Below are positions 56,531 to 64,000 of a stretch of 64,000 bases of DNA, in pieces (the stretch's first letter is position 1; the number at the start of each line of letters is the position of its first letter). The translations under genes and the position numbers were made by a program. Source of the DNA: Nostoc sp. B(2019). Its GTDB lineage: Bacteria; Cyanobacteriota; Cyanobacteriia; Cyanobacteriales; Nostocaceae. Under the pieces are notes generated by a model. That model worked only from the letters and a program-made list of their open reading frames with translations, was not told where the DNA came from and searched no databases. The stretch lies in the NCBI RefSeq assembly GCF_010091925.1, contig NZ_WVID01000029.1:1-64000 (forward strand), read 5' to 3'.

Positions 56531-56967
56531 AGAACCTCGCTGTAAGTATTGTAGTTATCAAAATGATGCTGAATGTAATACTAAGTGTGCTGTTATAAAT
56601 AGTCACACAGTCAGACATTTGCTGACACGAAACAAAAAATCACAATTAACTGTCAGTTTGGGCAAAGGGATCAATGGAAATATAATTCGGCGAAGCCGCT
56701 GGAAGTTGATATTATCAACATTCCTAGCCCTTTCAAGGTGTACTACATTTTCTTTGTGTCTTCTCTGCGTTCGCGCAGCGTGTCGCAGACAGACGCTCCG
56801 CGAACGTGCCTTTGTGGTTAAAAAATTGACTTTATAACCACTAAGACACTAAGGTAAAAAGCCCAAAATTTAGGAAATTTTTTCGGGATTTTTACCCACC
56901 TTGAAAGAGCTAATCCCCATTCCCTAACTTCCCTATCACTAACTCCCAGTTAATTAGGTTAAATATT
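56531..56967. other. Divergent intergenic region with repeat copy 3
   Basis: 437 bases. Bases 56752-56854 hold the palindromic repeat with a nested element. Bases 56900-56967 include CTAACTTCCCTATCACTAAC and lead to the Omp85 start. A short rightward frame at 56619-56837 is repeat sequence, not a gene. Confidence 0.5.
56752..56854. repeat. CTTTGTGTCTT palindromic repeat, copy 3, with a nested palindrome
   Basis: The outer arms CTTTGTGTCTT ... GTGCCTTTGTGGTT and AACCACTAAGACACTAAG match copy 2 at 28352-28418. Between CTTTGTGTCTT (ends 56762) and GTGCCTTTGTGG (starts about 56806) lie about 43 extra bases, roughly GTTCGCGCAGCG ... CGCTCCGCGAAC, an imperfect palindrome itself. The extra block seems to be an insertion into the older repeat. 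Confidence 0.65.
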
Positions 56968-59052
56968 ATGCGAGTTTCTCCTACTGCAATTTTTACTTTA
57001 GCTACTTTAGCCGCTAGTAATGTCACTCAGCAGGTAATGGCTGCACCTGCTACTGCTCATACTGAAAAATCTGGAAACATAGTAGTGCCAGTAATTGAAG
57101 ACACCCCTGTACGAGTAGAGACGGTTGCTTTCCCGGAAACTGTAGTTGCACAACAATTTTCTCAAAATCCTATGGTTGTGCAAAGAAGCGCTAGCAACAA
57201 TTCCATAGTAATAACATCAAAAGACAAAGGAATAAAAGAACAAAGTAAAGAAAATTCTTCAGTAATACTTCCCTCATCTCCCACTCGTCCTCTTTCCCCC
57301 ATCTCCCCAGCTACTAACAACGATTTAGTCGTTACAGCTACAGATGTGCAAGTGGTGGGAGCCAGTCAGGAATTACAGCAAATAATTCGTAAGGTGATTA
57401 AAACCGAGGCGGGGGGAGAAACGAGTCAAAGCCAGCTACAAAGGGACGTAGCGGCTATTTTGGATACAGGTTTATTTACTAACGCTAACGTGAATAGCCG
57501 TACTACGCCTGCTGGGTTGAGTGTAGTCTATCAAGTGCAACCAGTGATCGTGCGATCGCTGCAACTTTCTGGTGCAAAGGTACTCACTTATAAAGTAGTC
57601 CAAGAACGTTTGCAGTCTCAAATTGGAACTACTATCAGTCCTGCTGGACTCCAGCAAGCTGTGACACAAATTAACAAGTGGTACGCCGACAATGGTTATA
57701 ACTTGGCACAGGTGTTATCAATTAAACCCACCCGTCAGGGAATTCTCACTTTAAATGTCGCTGAAGGCTTGGTGAGCGATATCAAGTTCCGTTTTATCAA
57801 CGATGAGGGTAAAACCGTTGATAGCAAAGGTAATCCAGTGGGGGGACGTACTAAGCCAGATTTCTTACAACAGCAACTCCAGTTAAAGCCTGGTCAAATC
57901 TTCCAAGAAAATGTAGTTAAGCAAGACGTGCAACAGTTATATCGTACTGGCTTATTTGAAACTGTAAATGTTGCCCTCGAAGGCGACGCGACAAAAGTTG
58001 ATTTAGTCTACAATCTCAAAGAAACTGGAGCGCGTGGTATTAACTTGGGGGGTAGTTACAACGCCGATCTAGGATTGTTAGGCACGCTAAACTATCAAGA
58101 TCAGAATGTCAATGGTATTAATGATACTTTGGCTGTGAATCTTGGGGTAAGTAGCCGAGACTTGCAGTTTGATACCAAATTTACTAGTCCTTATCGCTCA
58201 ACTGACCCCGATCGCTTGGGTTACACTGTGAATGGCTTTCGTAACCGAGAAATCTCCGAAACCTTTGATGATGACATCAAGCTGGCTAACGGCGACAAAG
58301 TGCGAGAAGGTCAGATAGGTGGTGGGATTAGTTTCCAAAGACCGATTGATGGTTGGGACACCTCTTTAGGATTTAACTATACCCGTACTAGTATTCGCGA
58401 TCGCCAAGGTAATATTACCCCAACTGATGCTAAGGGGAATCCTCTATCTGCAAGTGGAACTGGCGTTGATGATCTGACTACTGTATCTTTTACTGCCATC
58501 AAAGACCAACGGGATAATCCCATCAATCCAACTCAAGGTTCCGTCCTCAGTCTGAGTACAGAACAATCTGTTCCTGTCGGTCAAGGTAATATTTCTCTGA
58601 ATCGCCTCAAAGCCAATTACAGCCAATATGTGCCAGTTCAGCTATTTAACAGCAAACAACCACAAGTATTTGCCTTGAATGTCCAAGCTGGAACCGTCAT
58701 TGGTAATCTACCACCCTATGAAACCTTTAATTTGGGTGGTTCCAACTCAGTGCGCGGTTATGACGCTGGAAATGTAGGTAGTGGTCGCACTTATATATTA
58801 GCTTCCGCAGAATACCGCTTCCCCATCTTGCCAATAGTGGGGGGTGTGCTGTTTGCCGATTATGCCTCAGATTTAGGCTCTGGTGATACTGTATTGGGAA
58901 ATCCGGCAGGTATGCGGGGAAAACCAGGTCATGGTTTTGGTTATGGGGCGGGAGTGCGCTTAAATTCACCCTTGGGCTTAATCCGTGCTGACTATGGTAT
59001 CAATGACCAAGGAGATAGCCGAGTGCATTTAGGCATAGGTCAGCGTTTCTAA
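56968..59052 (+). CDS. Omp85 family outer-membrane assembly protein (BamA-like)
   Basis: 694 residues. A short signal-like start (MRVSPTAIFTLATLAASNV) is followed by a Ser/Pro-rich linker, part of which (PSSPTRPLSPISP) is encoded by a repeat-like CT tract at 57271-57308. Three POTRA-type domains follow (about 125-195, 195-265, 270-345: VTATDVQVVGASQEL, VIVRSLQLSGAKVLT, FLQQQLQLKPGQIFQE). A 16-strand barrel runs from about 350 to 694. The signature SNSVRGYDAG at about residue 590 and the terminal phenylalanine (GQRF) are typical. In cyanobacteria such proteins insert barrel proteins in the outer membrane. Single gene. Confidence 0.93.
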   Translation: MRVSPTAIFTLATLAASNVTQQVMAAPATAHTEKSGNIVVPVIEDTPVRVETVAFPETVVAQQFSQNPMVVQRSASNNSIVITSKDKGIKEQSKENSSVILPSSPTRPLSPISPATNNDLVVTATDVQVVGASQELQQIIRKVIKTEAGGETSQSQLQRDVAAILDTGLFTNANVNSRTTPAGLSVVYQVQPVIVRSLQLSGAKVLTYKVVQERLQSQIGTTISPAGLQQAVTQINKWYADNGYNLAQVLSIKPTRQGILTLNVAEGLVSDIKFRFINDEGKTVDSKGNPVGGRTKPDFLQQQLQLKPGQIFQENVVKQDVQQLYRTGLFETVNVALEGDATKVDLVYNLKETGARGINLGGSYNADLGLLGTLNYQDQNVNGINDTLAVNLGVSSRDLQFDTKFTSPYRSTDPDRLGYTVNGFRNREISETFDDDIKLANGDKVREGQIGGGISFQRPIDGWDTSLGFNYTRTSIRDRQGNITPTDAKGNPLSASGTGVDDLTTVSFTAIKDQRDNPINPTQGSVLSLSTEQSVPVGQGNISLNRLKANYSQYVPVQLFNSKQPQVFALNVQAGTVIGNLPPYETFNLGGSNSVRGYDAGNVGSGRTYILASAEYRFPILPIVGGVLFADYASDLGSGDTVLGNPAGMRGKPGHGFGYGAGVRLNSPLGLIRADYGINDQGDSRVHLGIGQRF

Positions 59053-59157
59053 TCTTTTTTACATTCACTTAAGTAATATTACAGACTTAAAACCTGAATA
59101 TAATTTTAACTGGGTATGAATATACAATGCTTACGTATAACATCCCGGATAAAAATC

Positions 59158-60021
59158 ATGACATCAATCACCACTTATACTTACGACGTTAATGGCGATC
59201 GCATTTCCAAGAGTATTGACAGCAATAACGACGGCATTGCAGATTCAGTAATCACTTACAGATATAACCTGATATCCCGAAGTTCTGACTCTGATAACGA
59301 CGGTATATTTGAATCTGTTACTACTTATACCTACGATGGCAAAGGTAATAGCATATCCCAAATCTCTGACAACAACAACGACGGTACACCTGACGTTATC
59401 AGCATTTATACTTATGATATCAATGGTAACAAGACATCCGAAAGCTATGACTACGAAGCTGACGGTATTTTTGATGAAATCTACACCTATACTTACGGTG
59501 CCAACGGTAAACAGACATCTTATGTCCATGACCAAGGCTATTTTAAAGATGGTTTTAGCTACAACTATGATGCCAACGGCAGATTAATATCCGAAACCCG
59601 TTTCACCCCATATAACTTTTTTGTTACAGATTATATCTATGATGCCAATGGCAAACTGATATCTACAATTCTCACTGATAAAGATAACGGAATTTATAGC
59701 TATAGTGAAACCTATACGTACGATGCTAATGGCAACAGGATATCCGAAAGTCATTTTGGTTATCCCGTAAGCTATATTATTACGTATACTTACGATATTA
59801 ATAAAAACATAACTTCTAAAACTATTGAATACGATGACGACAGCATTAATAACCAATTTAACGGGCTGCCTAACGAAGTTACCACTTATACCTACGATGA
59901 CAACGGCAACAAAACATCCGAAGCTATTAATGATTCTATAAATGGATTCTCAACCACAAATGACGCCATTATTGAAATTACTGGTTTTAGCGGTAATTTA
60001 GCTATGTTGGCGATTGTTTAA
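59158..60021 (+). CDS. YD-type repeat protein with acidic DxDNDG motifs
   Basis: 287 residues from the ATG at 59158; an earlier ATG at 59116 adds 14 residues without repeat character. The whole chain is about ten repeats of 25-35 residues around YTYDANGN, each often followed by DNNNDGTPD or DSDNDG, which look like calcium-binding loops. No N-terminal signal peptide. The last residues (TTNDAIIEITGFSGNLAMLA) resemble the C-terminal end seen on some cyanobacterial haemolysin-type proteins, perhaps a type I export signal (from memory). Probable extracellular or surface protein; function unknown. Nucleotide repeats reveal it is a low-complexity gene that can vary in length. Confidence 0.7.
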   Translation: MTSITTYTYDVNGDRISKSIDSNNDGIADSVITYRYNLISRSSDSDNDGIFESVTTYTYDGKGNSISQISDNNNDGTPDVISIYTYDINGNKTSESYDYEADGIFDEIYTYTYGANGKQTSYVHDQGYFKDGFSYNYDANGRLISETRFTPYNFFVTDYIYDANGKLISTILTDKDNGIYSYSETYTYDANGNRISESHFGYPVSYIITYTYDINKNITSKTIEYDDDSINNQFNGLPNEVTTYTYDDNGNKTSEAINDSINGFSTTNDAIIEITGFSGNLAMLAIV

Positions 60022-60508
60022 CCGGGAAAAATTTTCTAGTGGTATAGCTTTAAAGTGATCGCTTTGTCGAAGGAATGTCAAAACTTGACTTTTAAACTCT
60101 GTTAAAAAGTAAAACTTAAAGGCCAATTACATGATTTAGGTGAGCGATCGCTTCTAAATCTGCTTTCTCTACGAAGGGTAACAGGTAGCCTGCCAAGCAA
60201 TGTTTCCTCGTTGACAATCGCGTAAGCCAGTATAGACAGCTTGAGCTTGTTTCTCACTTTGGTTTTCGACACGTCCGCGCTATCCTATGAAAAAGACAAA
60301 GCTGTTGCGATCGCGGGGAGGTTTTTCTCATTTTTTCTCATTTAGAGTAATTCAACAACTAAATCATCCCGTAGGATAAGCAAACAAGCTTAGTTTGTAG
60401 CGGGCGAGGCTTCTGCTTCCAAAAATGGGAAGACTTTTTTAGAAATCTTCTAAGATTCAGGACTCAGTATTTATCTGCTCACTAAGGACTCACGACTCAA
60501 AATTTTCT
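60022..60508. other. 487-base intergenic region, possible decayed leftward gene
   Basis: No intact gene. Reading leftward, the frame around 60266-60169 gives ENQSEKQAQAVYTGLRDCQR and then IAWQATCY, ending in TAG. In another frame the DNA from about 60200 to 60116 gives YLLPFVEKADLEAIAHLNHV before TAA. Both look protein-like and abut each other, as expected for a frameshifted remnant. Family unknown. Bases 60290-60508 hold a GCGATCGCGG site and the promoter of the next gene. Confidence 0.35.
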
Positions 60509-62113
60509 ATGTTAGCAGGCACAATTTTGCAAGGTGGAAAATATACCTTAATTCAGGAAATAGGGCGGGGTGGCTTTGGCATCACGTTTAAGGCTACTCA
60601 TCAATACTTAGGCCATGAGGTGGTAATGAAAACCATCAATGAACGGCTGCGACAAAATCCCGATTTTGCCAAGTTCGAGCGCCAATTCCAAGATGAGGCC
60701 AGACGATTAGCCACTTGTATCCACCCAAATATTGTCCGAGTCAGCGACTTTTTTATTGAAGCTGGGCTGCCTTACATGGTGATGGAATACATTCCTGGCG
60801 AAACCTTGGGAGATGCATTTGTATTGCCAGGGATACCTTTGCCAGAAGTCAAAGCAATTCATTACATCCGTCAAATTGGGGCAGCGTTACAGGTAGTACA
60901 CAGCAATGGTTTGCTGCACCGGGATATTAAGCCAGATAATATCATTCTCCGCCAAGGAACTCAGGAGGTAGTGCTGATTGATTTTGGCATAGCTAGAGAA
61001 TTTAATGGCGGGGTGAGGCAGACTCACACAGGTTTAGTTACTGAGGGCTATTCTCCACTTGAGCAGTATCTCTCGCAAGCACCGCGCACACCTGCAACGG
61101 ATGTTTATGGTTTGGCAGCAACTTTGTATGCACTGTTGACAGCGCAAGTTCCCATGCCAGCACTGCTGCGCGATCGCGAAAAAATGCCTTCTCCCCGTGA
61201 ACTACAACCACATTTAAGTGCTGCTGTCAATCAGGCTGTAATGCGTGGGATGGCTGTTGAGTCTCGTTTTCGTCCCGCAACTGTTGCTGAGTGGCTGCAA
61301 CTGCTACCTGAAATTCGAGGAGATATGACACCACAAGCCTTACCCACCATCGATTTATCTGTTCAGCAGTCAGCAAAATTGCCTAGGAAAACTGCCCAAA
61401 ATCATGTTAATCAAGTATCAGTACAGAAGAGAACTGTACTGACTAAGAAACTGCGATCGTCTAAGGTGTTTTTAATAGGTATAAGTGTAGCCTTTGTTGC
61501 AGCTACAGCAGGTTTTGGCATCACTAGTATGCTCCCCAAATCTCAGCCGCAATCTACCACAAAGCCAATTTTTGAGCAGCCGTTTCAAGAGCCTGCCACA
61601 GAAGATAGTAAATCTTCACCTTCGGGTAGAGAGACAAATACGACTTCCGAAGCTGAATCTGCACCAGTCTCTACTTCTAAGCGTCGTCAGCGCAATCGCC
61701 GCGTTTCTCAAGACGAATCTCCCAGTAGCGCTAACAGTTCTACAGAAGAATCACAACGCCGTAATCTTAATCAATCTACACCTTCGCCTAGCGTATCCTC
61801 CTCGCCTTCAGTAGTGGATAGGTTACGAGCAGAGCGGGCATTGCGAGCATTGCGATCGTCTCGTAACGCTTCACCCACACCATCACCACGTAATAACTTA
61901 CCCTCTTTGAATAAGGATTCTGCCTTGCCCCAACCTGTCAGTCCGTCAAATCCTGTGATTCTACCAGCAGCGCCATTACCTGAAGAATCAAAACAGTCAG
62001 AGCCGAATGGTGTGGTAGTGCCAACACTGGAAGAGAAGCAAAATTTGCCTACTGACAGTCAACCCCAAAAGGAGGAGAAGTTTCAGCAAGAGCCGCTAGA
62101 TGACAAAGATTAG
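60509..62113 (+). CDS. Membrane-anchored Ser/Thr protein kinase
   Basis: 534 residues. Hanks-type kinase domain at about 10-280: [13 protein letters not shown], lysine in [28 protein letters not shown], and EGYSPLEQY for the end of the activation segment. A single transmembrane helix follows at about 319-341 ([20 protein letters not shown]). The remaining 190 residues lie outside the membrane and are rich in Ser, Pro, Glu and Arg, with a coiled-like [16 protein letters not shown]. Different in design from the zinc-ribbon kinase at 3989. Signal and substrate unknown. Convergent with the CapA-type gene. Confidence 0.9.
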   Translation: MLAGTILQGGKYTLIQEIGRGGFGITFKATHQYLGHEVVMKTINERLRQNPDFAKFERQFQDEARRLATCIHPNIVRVSDFFIEAGLPYMVMEYIPGETLGDAFVLPGIPLPEVKAIHYIRQIGAALQVVHSNGLLHRDIKPDNIILRQGTQEVVLIDFGIAREFNGGVRQTHTGLVTEGYSPLEQYLSQAPRTPATDVYGLAATLYALLTAQVPMPALLRDREKMPSPRELQPHLSAAVNQAVMRGMAVESRFRPATVAEWLQLLPEIRGDMTPQALPTIDLSVQQSAKLPRKTAQNHVNQVSVQKRTVLTKKLRSSKVFLIGISVAFVAATAGFGITSMLPKSQPQSTTKPIFEQPFQEPATEDSKSSPSGRETNTTSEAESAPVSTSKRRQRNRRVSQDESPSSANSSTEESQRRNLNQSTPSPSVSSSPSVVDRLRAERALRALRSSRNASPTPSPRNNLPSLNKDSALPQPVSPSNPVILPAAPLPEESKQSEPNGVVVPTLEEKQNLPTDSQPQKEEKFQQEPLDDKD

Positions 62114-62189
62114 TCGAGTCAACCACCGCCCTTAATTTAGGCAAGTATCACGACTTTTCCTTTCTTGCTTTATCTTTTAGATGAATTTC

Positions 62190-63356
62190 CTATTTCCTAT
62201 TAAGCACAATAATTTCTCCTTTCTTATTAATCTTCACCGGATTATTGGGAAAAGCTTGATTATTCAAATAACGCACAAGTTTCACAGTCTGGAAACGCTG
62301 ATCGATGTGAGGGATTCCCTGCTTATCCATACGAACGGGAATAATTTTACTCGATACTAAATTTCCCGCTGAATTAAGTTTGACTTCTAAAATCATCGAG
62401 TCACCCGTTTGGGCATTTGTAGATAAAGTCCGATATCCCAAAAAGTTTCCTAAAGAATATGCTATGAGCTTTCCTTTATAAATTTCCATCGCTCTCGGAA
62501 CATGAGGCCCATGTCCTAGAACTAAGTCTGCTCCGGCGTCAACCATTGTTCGAGCAAACTTAATCGAATTTCCTCGGTTTTCACCATAGAAAAACTCTGT
62601 TTGATTCTTCAGGTGTAGTGCCTCCGTTCCTTCGGCTCCAGCGTGCATTGATATAACTACAATTTTGGCGTTATTTTTGGCTTGTATTACGAGTGTTTTA
62701 GCTGCTGCTAGATCGTGAATAGAATTATATATGTTGTAAGGAGAAAACCCGATCATTGCAATTGGAATATTATTAGCTTCTGTATAGAGAATTTGATTTT
62801 TATGACCTAATGTTGCGATGCCCGCAGCCTCAAGATTGTTCATTGTATCTTTAAACCCCACCTTACCGAAGTCCATTGCATGATTATTAGCCATGTTGAA
62901 CACATTAAACCCAGCCTTCGCAAACATCTGGGCATATACAGGTGGCGAGCGAAAGGCAAAAACTTGCCCTCGACTGATGTCTTTAGTAGTGTAAGGATAA
63001 TTAGTTAAGCTACTCTCAAAGTTACCAAATAAAATATCAGCTCCTTGCAAGTATGCCCTTACCGACTTTGGCAATAGCTGATTGCTCAAGCGTGGCAATC
63101 TATAGTTAGGAAAATTGGTGCCAGGAATAATATCCCCAACTGCTTTGATGGTAATAGTATCTAGATGCTCTTTCCCTGGCGGTGGCGTGGGTTCCGGGAT
63201 AGCAAACGGAAATGGCTCAGTCTCAGTAGATGTAGTAGCGGCATCTGATGGTTGCAATTGCCCAAAGCGGATGAAAACTCCTATACCAATGCCTACACAA
63301 AAGCAGCAACTAATAAAACTTAATGATAGTAATTGTACTAGTCTTTGATTTGCCAT
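62190..63356 (-). CDS. CapA family protein (poly-gamma-glutamate/capsule type metallophosphatase fold)
   Basis: 388 residues. A signal-anchor helix at the N-terminus (LLSLSFISCCFCVGIGIGVF) places the rest outside the membrane. The CapA fold shows IKAVGDIIPGTNFPN, ILFGNFESSLTN, FNMANNHAMDFGKVGF, VVISMHAGAEG and VLGHGPHVPRAMEIY, with AYSLGNFLGY at the end; these match the metal-binding motifs GD, NxE, NNH, H and GHxPH. In Bacillus CapA acts in poly-gamma-glutamate export, but in cyanobacteria the role is not known. ATG at 63356. Confidence 0.88.
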   Translation of the reverse strand: MANQRLVQLLSLSFISCCFCVGIGIGVFIRFGQLQPSDAATTSTETEPFPFAIPEPTPPPGKEHLDTITIKAVGDIIPGTNFPNYRLPRLSNQLLPKSVRAYLQGADILFGNFESSLTNYPYTTKDISRGQVFAFRSPPVYAQMFAKAGFNVFNMANNHAMDFGKVGFKDTMNNLEAAGIATLGHKNQILYTEANNIPIAMIGFSPYNIYNSIHDLAAAKTLVIQAKNNAKIVVISMHAGAEGTEALHLKNQTEFFYGENRGNSIKFARTMVDAGADLVLGHGPHVPRAMEIYKGKLIAYSLGNFLGYRTLSTNAQTGDSMILEVKLNSAGNLVSSKIIPVRMDKQGIPHIDQRFQTVKLVRYLNNQAFPNNPVKINKKGEIIVLNRK

Positions 63357-63493
63357 CGTTCACTCCTCACACGATGGCATTAGTTTATCCCAAAAATTGT
63401 TGTTCTAGGTGTATATTTTAGCGGTGTATAAAAAATTATAATCCGTGTTTATGAGAATATAACTGCTATATGAATCACTGCAATATTTTAAAA

Positions 63494-63578
63494 CGGAGAG
63501 GGGGGGATTCGAACCCCCGTTGAGTTGCCCCAAAACGCATTTCGAGTGCGTCGCATTCAACCGCTCTGCCACCTCTCC
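63494..63578 (-). tRNA. tRNA-Ser, anticodon CGA
   Basis: 85 bases, class II with a long variable arm. Acceptor GGAGAGG pairs with CCTCTCC; the anticodon stem ACGCA/TGCGT encloses loop CTCGAAA with anticodon CGA, reading UCG. The T arm has GGGGG-TTCGAAT-CCCCC. The discriminator base is G, as expected for serine. CCA is not encoded. An open frame across it (63405-63620) is an artefact. Confidence 0.95.
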
Positions 63579-63738
63579 AGCTATTATTTTACAGATTTGA
63601 CATGCATTCAGTATGCTCAAATCTCGTGGGTTTAAGGAAATGCGATCGCATCCTCTTCGTCATAATAGCATTTTGAGCAATAAAGCGATCGCTCTTTGAT
63701 CGCCTCATATTACAGGCAACAATAACCGTAATACTTAT

Positions 63739-64000
63739 TTATAAGACAGAGGATCTATTTTCTGTTGCTTGAATAAACGTCTCAAATTGACCATTAGGTG
63801 TCCATTGGATTGCTCCATCTCGTCCTGTAAAAAATAGTTGTGTTTGGTTTTGACTAAGTTCAGACAAAGTTTTTTGATCAATATTGGCAGAAGAGGCGAT
63901 CGCCACTTTTGGTTTTAGAGCTAAAACTAAATCTTTCAAAGACTGAGGAGAACACCACAGCACTTGTGGCCTAGTTAAACTTCCATTCTTAACTAGCTGT
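63739..64000 (-). CDS. ComEC/Rec2-like protein, C-terminal part (runs off window)
   Basis: The leftward frame stays open to base 64000 and ends at a stop at 63739-63741, giving about 86 residues. It includes VLWCSPQSLKDLVLALKPKV, AIASSANIDQKTLSELSQNQ and FTGRDGAIQWTPNGQFETF. This matches, as I recall, the end of the metallo-beta-lactamase-like domain of cyanobacterial ComEC/Rec2 DNA-uptake channel proteins. The channel and the catalytic histidines are outside the window. A GTG at 63963 is an internal codon, not the start. Confidence 0.7.
   Translation of the reverse strand, partial: QLVKNGSLTRPQVLWCSPQSLKDLVLALKPKVAIASSANIDQKTLSELSQNQTQLFFTGRDGAIQWTPNGQFETFIQATENRSSVL

Noticed and set aside
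56619-56837. 72-codon frame before the Omp85 gene
   Set aside because: Runs across the palindromic repeat at 56752-56854; no protein-like features.
63405-63620. Open frame of 71 codons on the minus strand
   Set aside because: It reads through the tRNA-Ser gene; the peptide is a well-known artefact of tRNA sequence.

Overview
The window looks like chromosome from a filamentous, heterocyst-forming cyanobacterium of the Nostoc/Anabaena group. The octamer GCGATCGC (HIP1) is frequent, and there are many short palindromic and heptamer-type intergenic repeats. The gene content is also cyanobacterial: ycf66, ndhB, cmpABCD, an RRM-type RNA-binding protein, and many two-component and Ser/Thr kinases. 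No genome identity can be proven from sequence alone.

Layout. (1) 1-3.8 kb: 5' part of an ISL3-type transposase, a beheaded PEP-CTERM gene, a tiny membrane protein, an MFS exporter and an unknown membrane protein. (2) 4-7.9 kb: a zinc-ribbon Ser/Thr kinase, gnd and ycf66. (3) 7.9-18.1 kb: an accessory stretch broken by the housekeeping gene ileS. It holds a PIN-domain toxin/antitoxin pair, an AIPR (abortive phage resistance) protein, a ParA ATPase, and a three-gene unit made of a nuclease-ParA fusion, a ParB-N-like protein and a winged-helix membrane-anchored protein. This unit is the best candidate for an undescribed system. (4) 18.3-25.1 kb: glycosyltransferases and a methyltransferase, probably for surface glycan synthesis. 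(5) 25.1-30.7 kb: cmpDCBA, a bicarbonate ABC transporter read leftward, with a repeat element in every internal gap. (6) 31.6-45 kb: housekeeping genes purE, nagA, a PgpH-like 7TM-HD hydrolase, aroQ with a 45-codon gene before it, topA, an RRM protein and ndhB, plus two adjacent decayed genes. (7) 45.2-55 kb: a signalling cluster with four histidine kinases, two free response regulators, a methanogen-output-domain protein and one kinase pseudogene. (8) 55.2-64 kb: a LpxB-related protein, an Omp85 barrel, a YD-type repeat protein, a second Ser/Thr kinase, a CapA-type protein, tRNA-Ser(CGA) and the 3' end of a ComEC-like gene.

The genes serve carbon acquisition (cmp), central metabolism (gnd, purE, nagA, aroQ), translation (ileS, tRNA-Ser), envelope building and signalling, with a genetic-conflict region near the left end. 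Repeats are active shapers of this DNA: one repeat is translated inside ileS, another forms a linker in the Omp85 gene, and small palindromes appear nested inside larger repeats at three sites. Five decayed or truncated genes were found by reading through stops and frameshifts, and a sixth is possible.
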